From contig CALAKR010000115.1 in the NCBI GenBank assembly GCA_937923225.1, forward strand, positions 1-9,230: DNA of 9,230 nt, written 5' to 3'. The notes under the pieces were generated by a model, which had not been told where the DNA came from, made no database searches, and worked only from the letters and a program-made list of their open reading frames with translations. Of the stretch, positions 1 through 7,737 are shown in pieces. The DNA comes from an uncultured Aquabacterium sp. Its GTDB lineage: Bacteria > Pseudomonadota > Gammaproteobacteria > Burkholderiales > Burkholderiaceae_C. The position numbers were made by a program, and so were the translations under genes. Position 1 is the first letter of the stretch, and each line of letters opens with the position of its first letter.

Positions 1-97
1 GCCGTGTACCCCACTGCCTGCTTCGGTTTCGCCGCGCGACCCACAAACACAACGCACCCTTCACCCAGCAAAACTGGCTGCCAAAGAGGACAACCCC
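1..97. other. Leader or intergenic region ahead of the ABC ATPase gene
   Basis: The second half is rich in A and C and poor in G, like the 3353-3400 spacer further down and unlike the coding sequence around it, so I read it as untranslated leader. One plus-strand frame stays open from the window edge to a TGA at 99-101, which would overlap the next start codon as ATGA. An upstream gene ending there cannot be excluded, but its codons look atypical. No convincing promoter or terminator is visible. Confidence 0.45.
85..90 (+). promoter_or_regulatory. Ribosome binding site of the NitT/TauT-type ATPase gene
   Basis: AGAGGA lies 7 bases before the ATG at 98. It decides the start, because the reading frame stays open all the way to the window edge. 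Confidence 0.7.
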
Positions 98-910
98 ATG
101 AGCGCCGTCGCCCTAGCCATCGAACCCCAGGTGCCGCCACAAGAGGCCGCCAAGGCCCGACCTCACGTCACCGTCCGGGGCCTGTGCAAATCCTTCGCCG
201 GCAAGCCCCTCTACACCGACTTCAACCTCGACCTGCCTCGCAGCAAGATCGTGTCGATCTTCGGGCCCAACGGCTGCGGCAAGTCCACCCTGATGAACAT
301 GATCGCGGGCCTGATCCCTCTGGACAAGGGCGAGATCCTCTTCGACGGCAAGACGCTGAAGGAGACCAAGATCGGCTACGTGTTCCAGAACTACCGCGAT
401 GCGCTGTTCCCGTGGATCACGGCGCGCGACAACATCGCCTATCCGCTGCGCCGCCAGGGTATGAAGGAGGCCGAGGTCCAGGCCCGCGTGGACGAGCTGA
501 TCAAGCTGTTCGAGATCCGCTTCGACCTGGCGCGCTACCCGTACGAGCTTTCCGGTGGCCAGCAGCAGACGGTGTGCATCATGCGCGCGCTGGCCCCCAG
601 CCCCGAGGTGATGTTCCTGGATGAGCCCTTCTCCGCGCTGGACTTCGAGATGACGCTGTTCATCCGCGAGAAGCTGCAGGAGGCGCATGTCACCACGGGC
701 GTGACCATGGTGATCGTCTCGCACGATCTGGAAGACGCCGTGTTCCTCGCCGACGAGATCCTGCTGCTCACGCGCCGGCCCACCAGCATCGCCGAGATCG
801 TGCCTTTCACGCTGGCGCGCCCGCGCGTGCCCGAGACCATGTCCGATCCGGAGTTCGTGCGCGTGAAGGCGCGCACGCTCGAAGTCTTCCGGCGCGAGAT
901 GAAAGCCTGA
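98..910 (+). CDS. ABC transporter ATP-binding protein, NitT/TauT (nitrate/sulfonate/taurine) type
   Basis: This 270-residue cytoplasmic ATPase would power uptake of a small anion or nitrogen compound. All nucleotide-binding motifs are intact: Walker A GPNGCGKS at 56-63, Q-loop Gln97, signature LSGGQQQ at 151-157, Walker B ending FLDEP at 173-177, D-loop SALD at 179-182 and the switch His209. Length and C-terminal layout fit the SsuB/TauB/NrtD group. The substrate cannot be read from the ATPase; the downstream hydrolases suggest a ureide-like nitrogen source (inference). Its permease and binding protein are not in the window. It is followed 13 bases later by a second ATPase from a different ABC family, which is unusual. 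Confidence 0.93.
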   Translation: MSAVALAIEPQVPPQEAAKARPHVTVRGLCKSFAGKPLYTDFNLDLPRSKIVSIFGPNGCGKSTLMNMIAGLIPLDKGEILFDGKTLKETKIGYVFQNYRDALFPWITARDNIAYPLRRQGMKEAEVQARVDELIKLFEIRFDLARYPYELSGGQQQTVCIMRALAPSPEVMFLDEPFSALDFEMTLFIREKLQEAHVTTGVTMVIVSHDLEDAVFLADEILLLTRRPTSIAEIVPFTLARPRVPETMSDPEFVRVKARTLEVFRREMKA

Positions 911-917
911 GAAGGAG
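911..917 (+). promoter_or_regulatory. Strong ribosome binding site of the second ATPase gene
   Basis: GAAGGAG sits 6 bases before the ATG at 924, immediately after the stop of the preceding gene. It supports this start and cotranscription of the two ATPase genes. Confidence 0.8.
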
Positions 918-923
918 TTCAGC

Positions 924-2651
924 ATGACGGCCCCGCTCGATCCAGTCCCCCCGAAAACAGGCGCCCTGGCCCTGTCCACCTACCAGCTCACCAAGCGCTT
1001 CGGCAGCTTCACCGCGCTGGATGCCGTCTCCATCGACGTGCGCCCCGGCACCGTGCACGCGCTGCTGGGCGAGAACGGCGCGGGCAAGAGCACGCTGGTC
1101 AAGGCCGTGGTGGGCTACCACCAGGCCGAGGAAGGCTCGGTGCTGATCGACGGCCGCGAGCATGCCATCACCTCGCCGGTGGTGGCGCGCAACCTGGGCA
1201 TCGGCATGGTCTACCAGCACTTCACCGTGGTGCCCGGCATGACGGTGGCCGAGAACCTGCTGCTGGCGCGCGGCACCTTGCCAGCCATCGTGCCCTGGAA
1301 CCAGGTGCGTGAAGAGCTGTCGCAGTTCATGGCGACCACGCCCTTCAAGCTGGACCTGGACGCGCGCCCGATGGACCTGTCCGCCGGCGAGAAGCAGAAG
1401 CTCGAAATCCTCAAACAGCTCTACCTCAAGCCGCGTCTGCTGATCCTGGACGAGCCCACCTCGGTGCTGACCCCGCAAGAGGCCGACGAGGTGCTGGGCC
1501 TGCTACGCGACCGTGCGCACGCGGGCGAGACCTCCATCATCATGATCACGCACAAGTTCCGTGAAGTGATGGATGTGGCCGACGACGTGAGCGTGCTGCG
1601 CCGCGGCGCACTGATGACCAGCGTGCGCGTGGCCGACACCACCCCGGCTGAACTGGCCGCCGCCATGGTGGGCGAGGCCAGCGCCGCCAAGGCCGACACC
1701 GTGCCGCAAGCAGCGGAGCACGAGTCCCCCGCGATGGCCGAGGTGCTGGACGACAGCGGTGCCACGCATGCCGAGGCCGCACCTGTGCACGAAGCGCCCA
1801 CCGGCCCCGCCGTGCTGCGCGTGAGCAAGCTGTGCGTTGGCGGCGACCGTGGCGAGCGCGCCGTGCACGACCTGAGCCTGGAAGTGTGCAAGGGCGAGAT
1901 CCTGGGCATTGCCGGCGTGTCGGGCAATGGCCAGCGCGAGCTGATGGAGTCGCTCGTCGGCCAGCGTGAACGCGAGGCTGGCGAGGTGCACATCGGCAAC
2001 GAGCGCTACCTGGCCAAGCGCGCGCAGAACCAGCGCCTGAACGTGCGCAGCCTGCCCGAAGAGCCGCTGCGCAACGCCTGCGTGGGCGAGCTCAGCGTGG
2101 CGCTCAACATGGGCCTGCGCCGCTTCGACCAGGCGCCTGTGTCGCGCCTGGGCTGGATGAGCCCGAGCGTGCTGCGCGAGAGCGCCCGCCGCCTGATCGC
2201 CGAATACCGCGTGAAGACGCAGGGCGAGAACGCGCCGATCAAGTCGCTCTCCGGCGGCAACGTGCAGCGTGCCGTGCTGGCCCGCGAACTCGAAGGCCAG
2301 GTGGATGTGCTGCTGGTGTCCAACCCCGTGTTCGGCCTGGACTTCGCCGCCGTGGCCGAAATCCATTCCCGCATCCGCAAGGTGCGCGACGCCGGTGGCG
2401 CCGTGCTGCTGGTCAGCGAAGACCTGGACGAGCTGCTCAAGCTGGCCGACCGCATCGTGGTGATGAGCGAAGGCCGCCTGGTGCATGAATGCCAGGCCAA
2501 GGGGGCCGATCGCCGCGTGCTGGGCGCTTTCATGGCCGGTGGTCACCACCACGACCATGACGAGGCCTCTGAAGGCGGACCGCCCGATCAACCCACACGC
2601 AAGAGCACATCCACCATGCCTGGCGGCACCGCGATCGAGGTGGCCGCATGA
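924..2651 (+). CDS. Double-domain ABC ATPase, simple sugar/nucleoside (BMP-associated) type
   Basis: This 575-residue protein carries two fused nucleotide-binding domains, as in RbsA/NupA-type importers. Domain 1 is complete: Walker [10 protein letters not shown] at 49-57, Gln98, signature LSAGEKQ at 152-158, Walker B LLILDEP at 172-178 and His210. Domain 2 is degenerate: GVSGNGQ at 331-337 lacks the Walker A Lys-Ser/Thr, the signature LSGGNVQ at 442-448 is kept, the usual Walker B glutamate region reads VSNPVFGLD, and a Glu replaces the switch His near 499. A weak second ATP site is normal in this family. An Ala/Glu-rich linker (about 252-295) separates the domains, and the C-terminus has a HHHDHDE patch at 541-547 followed by a Pro/Ser/Thr-rich tail. 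Relatives import nucleosides, purines or other heterocycles, so a cyclic or ureide nitrogen source is plausible here. The stop overlaps the next start by 4 bases. Confidence 0.92.
   Translation: MTAPLDPVPPKTGALALSTYQLTKRFGSFTALDAVSIDVRPGTVHALLGENGAGKSTLVKAVVGYHQAEEGSVLIDGREHAITSPVVARNLGIGMVYQHFTVVPGMTVAENLLLARGTLPAIVPWNQVREELSQFMATTPFKLDLDARPMDLSAGEKQKLEILKQLYLKPRLLILDEPTSVLTPQEADEVLGLLRDRAHAGETSIIMITHKFREVMDVADDVSVLRRGALMTSVRVADTTPAELAAAMVGEASAAKADTVPQAAEHESPAMAEVLDDSGATHAEAAPVHEAPTGPAVLRVSKLCVGGDRGERAVHDLSLEVCKGEILGIAGVSGNGQRELMESLVGQREREAGEVHIGNERYLAKRAQNQRLNVRSLPEEPLRNACVGELSVALNMGLRRFDQAPVSRLGWMSPSVLRESARRLIAEYRVKTQGENAPIKSLSGGNVQRAVLARELEGQVDVLLVSNPVFGLDFAAVAEIHSRIRKVRDAGGAVLLVSEDLDELLKLADRIVVMSEGRLVHECQAKGADRRVLGAFMAGGHHHDHDEASEGGPPDQPTRKSTSTMPGGTAIEVAA
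2637..2640 (+). promoter_or_regulatory. Ribosome binding site of the BiuH-like gene
   Basis: GAGG lies inside the end of the ATPase gene, 7 bases before the ATG at 2648. With the ATGA stop/start overlap it points to translational coupling. Confidence 0.6.
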
Positions 2652-3352
2652 GCGCTGAACTCGCCACCACCCAATCGCTGCTCAAGCCCCGTGCCGTGGC
2701 CGCTCAGCCCTTCGACTACCCCTTCGCCATCGGCAAGACGGCGCTCGTCATCATCGACATGCAGCGTGATTTCGTCGAGCCCGGCGGCTTCGGTGAAACG
2801 CTGGGCAACGACGTGTCGCTGCTGCAGGCCATCGTGCCCACGGTGCGCCGCGTGCTCGAAGCCTGGCGCGCCGTCGGCGGCTTCGTCGTGCACACGCGTG
2901 AATCGCACGCGCCGGATCTGTCCGACTGCCCGCCCGCCAAGCGTCTGCGCGGCGCGCCCACCCTGCGCATCGGTGACCAAGGCCCCATGGGCCGCATCCT
3001 GATCGCGGGCGAGCCGGGCAACGCCATCATCGACGATCTGGCCCCCATCGACGGCGAGCTCGTCATCGACAAGCCCGGCAAGGGCGCTTTCTACGCCACG
3101 GGCCTGACCGACGAGCTCACCGCGCGCGGCATCACGCACCTGGTCGTGATGGGCGTGACCACCGAGGTCTGCGTGCAGACCACCATGCGCGAGGCCAACG
3201 ACCGCGGCTATGACTGCCTGCTGGTCGAGGACGGCACCGAGAGCTACTTCCCAGCCTTCAAGGAGGCGACCCTCGCCATGATCCGCGCGCAGGGCGCCAT
3301 CGTGGGCTGGACGGCCCCGGCCGAAGCGTTGATCGCCTCCCTCGTCGATTGA
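2648..3352 (+). CDS. biuH: Cysteine hydrolase of the isochorismatase-like fold, probable biuret (or related ureide) amidohydrolase
   Basis: This 234-residue cytoplasmic amidohydrolase is expected to release ammonia from a linear ureide. The family triad is visible as Asp37 (in VIIDMQRDF), Lys142 (in IDKPGKGAF) and Cys175 (in [11 protein letters not shown]). As I recall the Rhizobium leguminosarum BiuH structure, its key residues are Asp36, Lys142, Cys175 and Gln215; this protein also has Gln215, so the register is almost identical. BiuH converts biuret to allophanate plus ammonia, which the AtzF homologue encoded next would consume. That neighbour strongly supports a biuret-type role. Close alternatives are triuret hydrolase (TrtA, known from Herbaspirillum), a 1-carboxybiuret hydrolase, or a RutB-like ureidoacrylate hydrolase. 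The family call is firm; the exact substrate is inferred. Confidence 0.72.
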   Translation: MSAELATTQSLLKPRAVAAQPFDYPFAIGKTALVIIDMQRDFVEPGGFGETLGNDVSLLQAIVPTVRRVLEAWRAVGGFVVHTRESHAPDLSDCPPAKRLRGAPTLRIGDQGPMGRILIAGEPGNAIIDDLAPIDGELVIDKPGKGAFYATGLTDELTARGITHLVVMGVTTEVCVQTTMREANDRGYDCLLVEDGTESYFPAFKEATLAMIRAQGAIVGWTAPAEALIASLVD

Positions 3353-3400
3353 CGCTGCACCGGCCAACACACGCCATACGACCCACAACACCACACGCTG
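3353..3400. other. Short A/C-rich spacer before atzF
   Basis: This 48-base gap is almost free of G-rich stretches and shows no Shine-Dalgarno sequence before the ATG at 3401 or the ATG at 3407. It is the longest gap inside the operon. It shares the 10-mer CGACCCACAA (3379-3388) with the leader at 37-46; I see no inverted repeat that would make this an operator. Confidence 0.4.
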
Positions 3401-5299
3401 ATGACGATGCTTTCCCAAGCCGACTCCACCAAGCCCTTCACCATCGCGGCGCTGCTGGCCGCCTACCGTGAAGGCCGCACCACGCCGGCCGAGGTGCTGG
3501 CCCCCTTCATCGCGCTGGCCGGCAAGCCGGAAGCCATTGCGCCGGCCGATCCCACCTTCATCAGCCGCGCCACCGAGGCGCAGTTGCTCGAACAGCTCAA
3601 GCGCCTCGAAGGCCAGTCGCCCGACACACTGCCCTTGTTCGGCATCCCCTTCGCGGTCAAGGACAACATCGACGTGGCCGGCATGTCCACCACCGCCGCC
3701 TGCCCGGCCTTCGCCTTCACGCCCGAGCGCTCGGCCACCGTGGTGCAGCGCCTGGTGGACGCGGGCGCCATCGTTGTCGGCAAGACCAACCTGGACCAGT
3801 TCGCCACTGGCCTGGTCGGCGCACGCTCGCCCTATGGCGCACCATCCAGCACCTTCAGTGACAAGCACGTCAGCGGCGGTTCCAGCTCCGGCTCGGCCGT
3901 GGCCGTGGCACGTGGCGAGGTCTGTTTCGCCCTGGGCACCGACACCGCCGGCTCCGGCCGCGTGCCCGCCGGCTTCAACAACCTGGTGGGCCTCAAGCCC
4001 ACGCCGGGCCTGGCCCCCACCACCGGCGTGCTGCCCGCCTGCCTCACGCTCGATTGCGTGTCCATCTTCGCGCTCACCGCGACCGACGCCGCCCGCGTGT
4101 TGGCCGTGATGGAAGGCCCCGAGGCGGGGGCCCCCGTGTTCAACACCTTCACCTTGCAGCCGCCGCGCTGGCCCAGCCAGCAGGCCCTGCGCGTGGGCGT
4201 GCCCACTGCGCCGGAGTTCTTTGGCGATGAGGCCTATGCCCACGCGTTCGAGCAGGCCAAGGCCCAGTGGGCCGACCTGAAGGATGCCGAAGGCCGCCCC
4301 TGGCGCGTCGAGTTCGTGCCGGTGGACCTGACGCCCTTCCTGGCCATTGCCCGCCTGCTGTACGAAGGCCCCTGGGTGGCCGAGCGCTACGCCGCCATCC
4401 GCCCCTTCATCGAGCAGCAGGCCGATGCCATGAACCCCGTGGTGCGCGGCATCGTCGAGCAGGCCCGCAAGCACGATGCGGCCCATGCCTTCGATGCGCT
4501 CTACCGCATGAAGACGCTGGCCGCGCAAACCGCGCCGGTCTGGCAGACCATCGACCTGCTGCTGGTGCCCACCGCGCCCACGCATCCCACGCACGAGGCC
4601 GTGGCCGCCGATCCGGTGGGCCGCAACGCGCAACTGGGCACCTACACCAACTTCGTCAACCTGCTGGGCCTGGCCGCGCTGTCCCTGCCGGCCAGCCTGC
4701 TGCCCTCGGGCATGCCTTTCGGCATCACCTTGATCGCGCCGGGTGGCCGTGATGCTGCGCTGGCCGATGTCGGCGCCTGCTGGCAGCGCCTGCTCACCGC
4801 CTTGCCGCTGGGCCACCACCTCACCAACGCCATCGAGGCCGATCTGCAGTCGCCAGTGAAAACGCCCGCTGCCGAGCCCGAGCTGCTGCTGGCCGTGGTC
4901 GGTGCCCACCTGCAAGGCATGCCGTTGCACACCCAGCTCACCGAGCGCCGCGCGCGCCTGGTGCAGGCCACCACCACCTCGCCGCACTACACGCTGCACG
5001 CGCTGCCCGGTACCGTGCCGCCCAAGCCCGGCCTGGCCCGCGTGGCACCCGATGCCGATCCTGGCCACGCCATTGCGCTGGAGGTCTACGCCCTGCCCAT
5101 CTCCAGCGTGGGCTCCTTCCTCGCGCTGATCCCGCCACCGCTGGGCCTGGGCTCGGTCGAGCTGGCCGATGGCAGCTGGGTCAAGGGCTTCATCTGCGAG
5201 CCGGCCGGCCTGCAGGGGGCGGATGACATCAGCCACGTCGGCGGCTGGCGTGCCTACATGGCCGATCGCCTCAAGAACAACCAGCCCAAGGCGGCCTGA
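3401..5299 (+). CDS. atzF: Allophanate hydrolase, amidase-signature plus C-terminal domain
   Basis: This 632-residue enzyme hydrolyses allophanate (urea-1-carboxylate) to ammonia and CO2, the last step of biuret, cyanuric acid and urea-amidolyase pathways. The N-terminal amidase-signature domain (about 75-460) has the Ser-cisSer-Lys triad: Lys87 in FAVKDN, Ser161 in GGSSSGS and the nucleophile Ser185 in DTAGSGR. The spacings of 74 and 24 residues match those of Pseudomonas ADP AtzF (Lys91, Ser165, Ser189). The C-terminal domain (about 480-625), with His503 and His510 in GAHLQGMPLH, is the allophanate-hydrolase-specific one. It is linked to decarboxylation in the yeast enzyme and to assembly in AtzF. 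The protein is slightly longer than AtzF (about 605). The start is ambiguous between 3401 and 3407, as neither has a ribosome binding site. The next gene begins 1 base after the stop. Confidence 0.94.
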   Translation: MTMLSQADSTKPFTIAALLAAYREGRTTPAEVLAPFIALAGKPEAIAPADPTFISRATEAQLLEQLKRLEGQSPDTLPLFGIPFAVKDNIDVAGMSTTAACPAFAFTPERSATVVQRLVDAGAIVVGKTNLDQFATGLVGARSPYGAPSSTFSDKHVSGGSSSGSAVAVARGEVCFALGTDTAGSGRVPAGFNNLVGLKPTPGLAPTTGVLPACLTLDCVSIFALTATDAARVLAVMEGPEAGAPVFNTFTLQPPRWPSQQALRVGVPTAPEFFGDEAYAHAFEQAKAQWADLKDAEGRPWRVEFVPVDLTPFLAIARLLYEGPWVAERYAAIRPFIEQQADAMNPVVRGIVEQARKHDAAHAFDALYRMKTLAAQTAPVWQTIDLLLVPTAPTHPTHEAVAADPVGRNAQLGTYTNFVNLLGLAALSLPASLLPSGMPFGITLIAPGGRDAALADVGACWQRLLTALPLGHHLTNAIEADLQSPVKTPAAEPELLLAVVGAHLQGMPLHTQLTERRARLVQATTTSPHYTLHALPGTVPPKPGLARVAPDADPGHAIALEVYALPISSVGSFLALIPPPLGLGSVELADGSWVKGFICEPAGLQGADDISHVGGWRAYMADRLKNNQPKAA

Positions 5300-5300
5300 C

Positions 5301-5693
5301 ATGGACATCAAGGACATCAACCACGCCGAGGTCGTCAACGAAGTTACGGCCATTTTCCTGGACTACGAATCGGCCCTGATGGCCAACGACGTCGAGGCGC
5401 TCAATAACTTCTTCTGGGACAGCACGGCCACCACGCGCTACGGCATCGCCGACAAGCAGCTGGGCCATGCCGCCCTGGTGGCCTACCGCCAGGGCGTGCC
5501 TGCGCCGGACTTCACCCGCACGCTGCACGATGTGCGCATCACTGCCTTCGGCCCTGACATGGCGATCGCGATGTGCGAGTTCAAGCGCAGCGACACCACC
5601 CTGCACGGTTTTCAGACACAGACCTGGGTGCGCCTGGGTTCGCAGTGGAAAATCGTCTCCGCCCATGTGAGCATGATCCCCATGCCCTCATGA
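5301..5693 (+). CDS. atzH: AtzH-like DUF3225 (SnoaL/NTF2-fold) protein, putative ureide amidase
   Basis: This 130-residue protein belongs to the family of AtzH from the Pseudomonas ADP cyanuric acid operon and HpxZ of oxalurate catabolism. AtzH is proposed to convert 1,3-dicarboxyurea to allophanate, the substrate of AtzF. The two residues reported as needed for catalysis in AtzH, Tyr22 and Arg46, are present here at exactly those positions (FLDYES and TTRYG). The reading frame is open further upstream inside atzF, but the ATG at 5301, one base after the atzF stop (TGACATG), is the natural coupled start and gives the family length. A weak AAGG lies 9 bases before it. Homologues usually travel with atzG-atzE; neither is seen here, and a BiuH-like gene is present instead. 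The family is firm; the reaction in this organism is inferred. Confidence 0.87.
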   Translation: MDIKDINHAEVVNEVTAIFLDYESALMANDVEALNNFFWDSTATTRYGIADKQLGHAALVAYRQGVPAPDFTRTLHDVRITAFGPDMAIAMCEFKRSDTTLHGFQTQTWVRLGSQWKIVSAHVSMIPMPS

Positions 5694-5726
5694 CCCCGCT
5701 TCACCCGCCACCATCTTGATGCCCGC

Positions 5727-6434
5727 ATGAAGATCATCGCTCCCTCGGCGCCGTTCTCCGGCTTGCCCACTGGTTCGCCTTCGCTGGCCGACCGGGCCTA
5801 TGGCCAGATCAAGCAGATGATCTTCGATTTCGTGCTGCTGCCGGGCGACCGTTTCAGCGAGAGCGACTTGGTCGATCGCCTGCAGGTCAGCCGTACACCG
5901 CTGCGCCAGGCCCTGCAGCGCCTGCAGCGCGAAGGCTTCCTGCTGGTGTTTCCGAAAAGCGGCTGGCAGGTGGCGCCGCTGAACTTCGAGGTCTTCGACC
6001 AGCTCTACGATCTGCGCGTGCTGCTCGAAACCCACGCCATCGCCAAGCTGTGCGAGGCCGAGGAGCGCCCCGTGCTCAAGTCACTGGCCGACACCTGGCT
6101 GGTGGCCGAGGCCGAGCGCCACCCCGTGCAGGCCATGGTCGACCGCATGGACGAAGAGTTCCACAGCGCACTGGTGCGCGCCACCGGCAACGAAGAGATG
6201 GCCCGCGTGCACGACGACATCACCGAGCGCATCCGCATCATCCGCCGGCTTGATTTCACCAAGCCCGCCCGTGTGCAGGTGACGTATGACGAGCACGCCC
6301 GCATCATCCGCGCCATCAGCCGCCGCCGCACCGATGAGGCCCAGCGCCTGCTGCGCGCCCACATCGAGCAGAGCAAGCTGGAGGTGCGGCACATCACGCT
6401 GGACATGCTCTACCGCGCGCGGCGTGAGGCCTGA
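5727..6434 (+). CDS. GntR-family transcriptional regulator, FadR/FCD subfamily
   Basis: This 235-residue DNA-binding regulator has an N-terminal winged helix (about 20-80, recognition region SESDLVDRLQVSRTPLRQAL at 44-63). The C-terminal all-helical FCD domain (about 88-225) carries the metal-binding residues Asp142 and His146 (DEEFH), His190 (YDEHA) and His212 (RAHIE), spaced as in metal-dependent FCD proteins that bind small carboxylates. It begins 33 bases after atzH on the same strand and is probably cotranscribed with it, so it most likely controls the ureide operon and itself, with a carboxylated pathway intermediate as a possible ligand (inference). No ribosome binding site is evident before the ATG at 5727, and no in-frame alternative start fits better. 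Its stop lies only 3 bases from the end of the convergent doxX-family gene. Confidence 0.92.
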   Translation: MKIIAPSAPFSGLPTGSPSLADRAYGQIKQMIFDFVLLPGDRFSESDLVDRLQVSRTPLRQALQRLQREGFLLVFPKSGWQVAPLNFEVFDQLYDLRVLLETHAIAKLCEAEERPVLKSLADTWLVAEAERHPVQAMVDRMDEEFHSALVRATGNEEMARVHDDITERIRIIRRLDFTKPARVQVTYDEHARIIRAISRRRTDEAQRLLRAHIEQSKLEVRHITLDMLYRARREA

Positions 6435-6437
6435 GCT

Positions 6438-6956
6438 TCAGACTGCCACGGGCTGGCGTGAACGCCGCCACCAGCGCCACACACCCTCGTCCACGCTCAG
6501 CCTGCCCGGGCCGCCCAGTAACAGCGGCAGCAGCATCACCATGAAGATCAGCGGCAGCTTGAAGTTGCCGTGTCCGTCGTCGGTGATGACATAGCCCTGG
6601 CGCAGATCGGCCAACGTCTGCCAGTCCATGGGCCAATGCACGGCCGCCGTGGCCACCACCGTCAGCACCAGCAGCGAGACTGCGAAGAAGCGCGTGCCCA
6701 CGCCCAGCATCAGCGCCACGCCGCCCACCAGCTCGAAGCCCGTGGCCATCTGCCAGCTCACCTCGGGCGGGATCACGTTGAAGGGAAACGGGAACTGAGC
6801 CTGGATGTCGGCGAACCAGTTCTGGCCGTGCAGCTTCTCCAGGCCCGACTCCAGGAACTCCCAGCCCAGCAACAGGCGCAGGCCCAGTGGCCCCAGCCAG
6901 CGGCCGGCTTCGTCCAGTGCGGCCAGCAGCCGCTCGGTGATCAGGTCAAGGCGCAT
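6438..6956 (-). CDS. DoxX-family integral membrane protein of the hvf/buf/gig operon
   Basis: This is a 172-residue inner-membrane protein. Four hydrophobic helices are visible at about 22-38, 68-86, 90-108 and 134-148. The conserved DoxX-like [12 protein letters not shown] segment (31-42) follows the first helix start, and a charged C-terminal tail (RWWRRSR) is present. DoxX proteins accompany precursor/MNIO/DUF2063 operons (GigT in Cupriavidus metallidurans). Their role is unproven; redox support of the maturation enzyme or of membrane electron transfer has been suggested. I chose the ATG at 6956, which has GGAG 7 bases upstream; a TTG start at 6974 would include that site in the coding region. 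It overlaps the end of hvfC by 11 bases, so it is the last gene of the operon. Confidence 0.88.
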   Translation of the reverse strand: MRLDLITERLLAALDEAGRWLGPLGLRLLLGWEFLESGLEKLHGQNWFADIQAQFPFPFNVIPPEVSWQMATGFELVGGVALMLGVGTRFFAVSLLVLTVVATAAVHWPMDWQTLADLRQGYVITDDGHGNFKLPLIFMVMLLPLLLGGPGRLSVDEGVWRWWRRSRQPVAV

Positions 6957-7737
6957 GGCGGATCTCCGAATCAAGGCTGTCCCACAGCACGCCTTGCGTG
7001 CGCCAGGCCTGCAGTTGCGCCAGCCCTTGTGTCACCAGTTCAGGTGATCCAGGCTGGCCCAGTTCGGCGGCCACGGCCTCACAGGCCTGGCGCGCGCTGA
7101 GCCCGCTGGTGCTGGCGATGTGCAGCAGCCGCGACGACACCGCGTTGAGCTGCGCGAAGCACACGGCTTCTTCACGGTCACGGTAGACCAGCATGAAGGT
7201 GGGCACCGGTTTGCGCGGCCGAAAGGATGGGCCGATGCGGTGCACCGGCCATTGGTAGTGCAGGTTCATCAGCGCCGGGTTGGGGCTCGGCACCTGCTCA
7301 TGCCAGCGCTCGTCGTCTGGCGCGGCATGGGGGGGCGTCCAGTGCGGTGCTTGATCGAACGGGGCCGTCTCCACGGCCAGCTCGCTCCACTCGTGGTGGG
7401 CCAGCTCGCGCAGCCAGGGCGGCAGGGGCACGTCCGTGTCCGGCGTGGCCAGCAGCCATCGCACGAACTCGCCGGGCACCTCGCGGAACAGCGGCGTCTC
7501 GCAGCGCCCTTCGCGGCTGAACTGGCGCACCAGCCGGGGCCAGCGCGCACCCAGCACGGCGCGTGTCACCGGAAAACAGGGGCGAAGCAGGCCTTCCAGG
7601 TTGTTGAACACCAGCTCGCCATAGATGCCCACGCGACGCGCCGGGACACCGGCCGGCCTTGGTGCACGGCGCGGATCCCGCAGATGCGAGCCCAGGGCCT
7701 GCTGAAAGGCCTGCAAGGATGTGGGGTCGACGCTCAT
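6946..7737 (-). CDS. hvfC: DUF2063 protein, HvfC/BufC-type partner of the MNIO enzyme
   Basis: This 263-residue cytoplasmic protein is the usual partner of DUF692 enzymes and is thought to recognise or present the precursor peptide. The N-terminal DUF2063 domain (about 7-98) shows the family pattern around [16 protein letters not shown] (36-51) followed by the [10 protein letters not shown] segment (54-63). A second domain covers about 155-245, with the conserved YQWPVHRIG at 161-169. Its start overlaps the hvfB stop as ATGA (7734-7737), and GGAGG lies 4 bases before it (7742-7746), so translation is coupled. The family name 'putative DNA-binding' appears for this domain in older annotation; the operon context makes a maturation role far more likely. 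Confidence 0.87.
   Translation of the reverse strand: MSVDPTSLQAFQQALGSHLRDPRRAPRPAGVPARRVGIYGELVFNNLEGLLRPCFPVTRAVLGARWPRLVRQFSREGRCETPLFREVPGEFVRWLLATPDTDVPLPPWLRELAHHEWSELAVETAPFDQAPHWTPPHAAPDDERWHEQVPSPNPALMNLHYQWPVHRIGPSFRPRKPVPTFMLVYRDREEAVCFAQLNAVSSRLLHIASTSGLSARQACEAVAAELGQPGSPELVTQGLAQLQAWRTQGVLWDSLDSEIRHAP
6964..6967 (-). promoter_or_regulatory. Ribosome binding site deciding the DoxX-family start
   Basis: On the minus strand GGAG lies 7 bases before the ATG whose first base is 6956, and it lies within the last codons of hvfC. This favours 6956 over the upstream TTG. Confidence 0.65.

Noticed and set aside
37..46. Shared 10-mer CGACCCACAA in the leader (37-46) and in the spacer before atzF (3379-3388)
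   Set aside because: Both stretches are A/C-rich, the distances to the start codons differ (51 and 12 bases), and there is no symmetry. Chance similarity of spacer composition is the simpler explanation.
4..624. A 206-codon plus-strand frame from a GTG
   Set aside because: It overlaps the NitT/TauT ATPase in another frame; the translation is Arg/Pro-rich and motif-free, whereas the ATPase frame has all ABC motifs.
1503..2591. A 362-codon open frame on the minus strand
   Set aside because: It is antisense to the double ATPase, with low-complexity His/Ala/Gly composition and no recognisable motif.
2588..5353. A 921-codon open frame on the minus strand
   Set aside because: It lies wholly opposite the double ATPase end, biuH and atzF, which have clear catalytic motifs. 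Its protein is rich in Gly, His, Gln and Arg without domains. Long antisense frames are common in GC-rich DNA.
5169..5693. Longer upstream start for the AtzH frame
   Set aside because: It would place 44 extra residues inside atzF, with Arg/Ser-rich sequence unlike the family. The ATG at 5301 gives normal length and puts Tyr22 and Arg46 in register.
6438..6974. Longer DoxX-family start at TTG 6974
   Set aside because: The ATG at 6956 has GGAG 7 bases upstream, and the extra MIRRSA residues would be encoded across that ribosome binding site.
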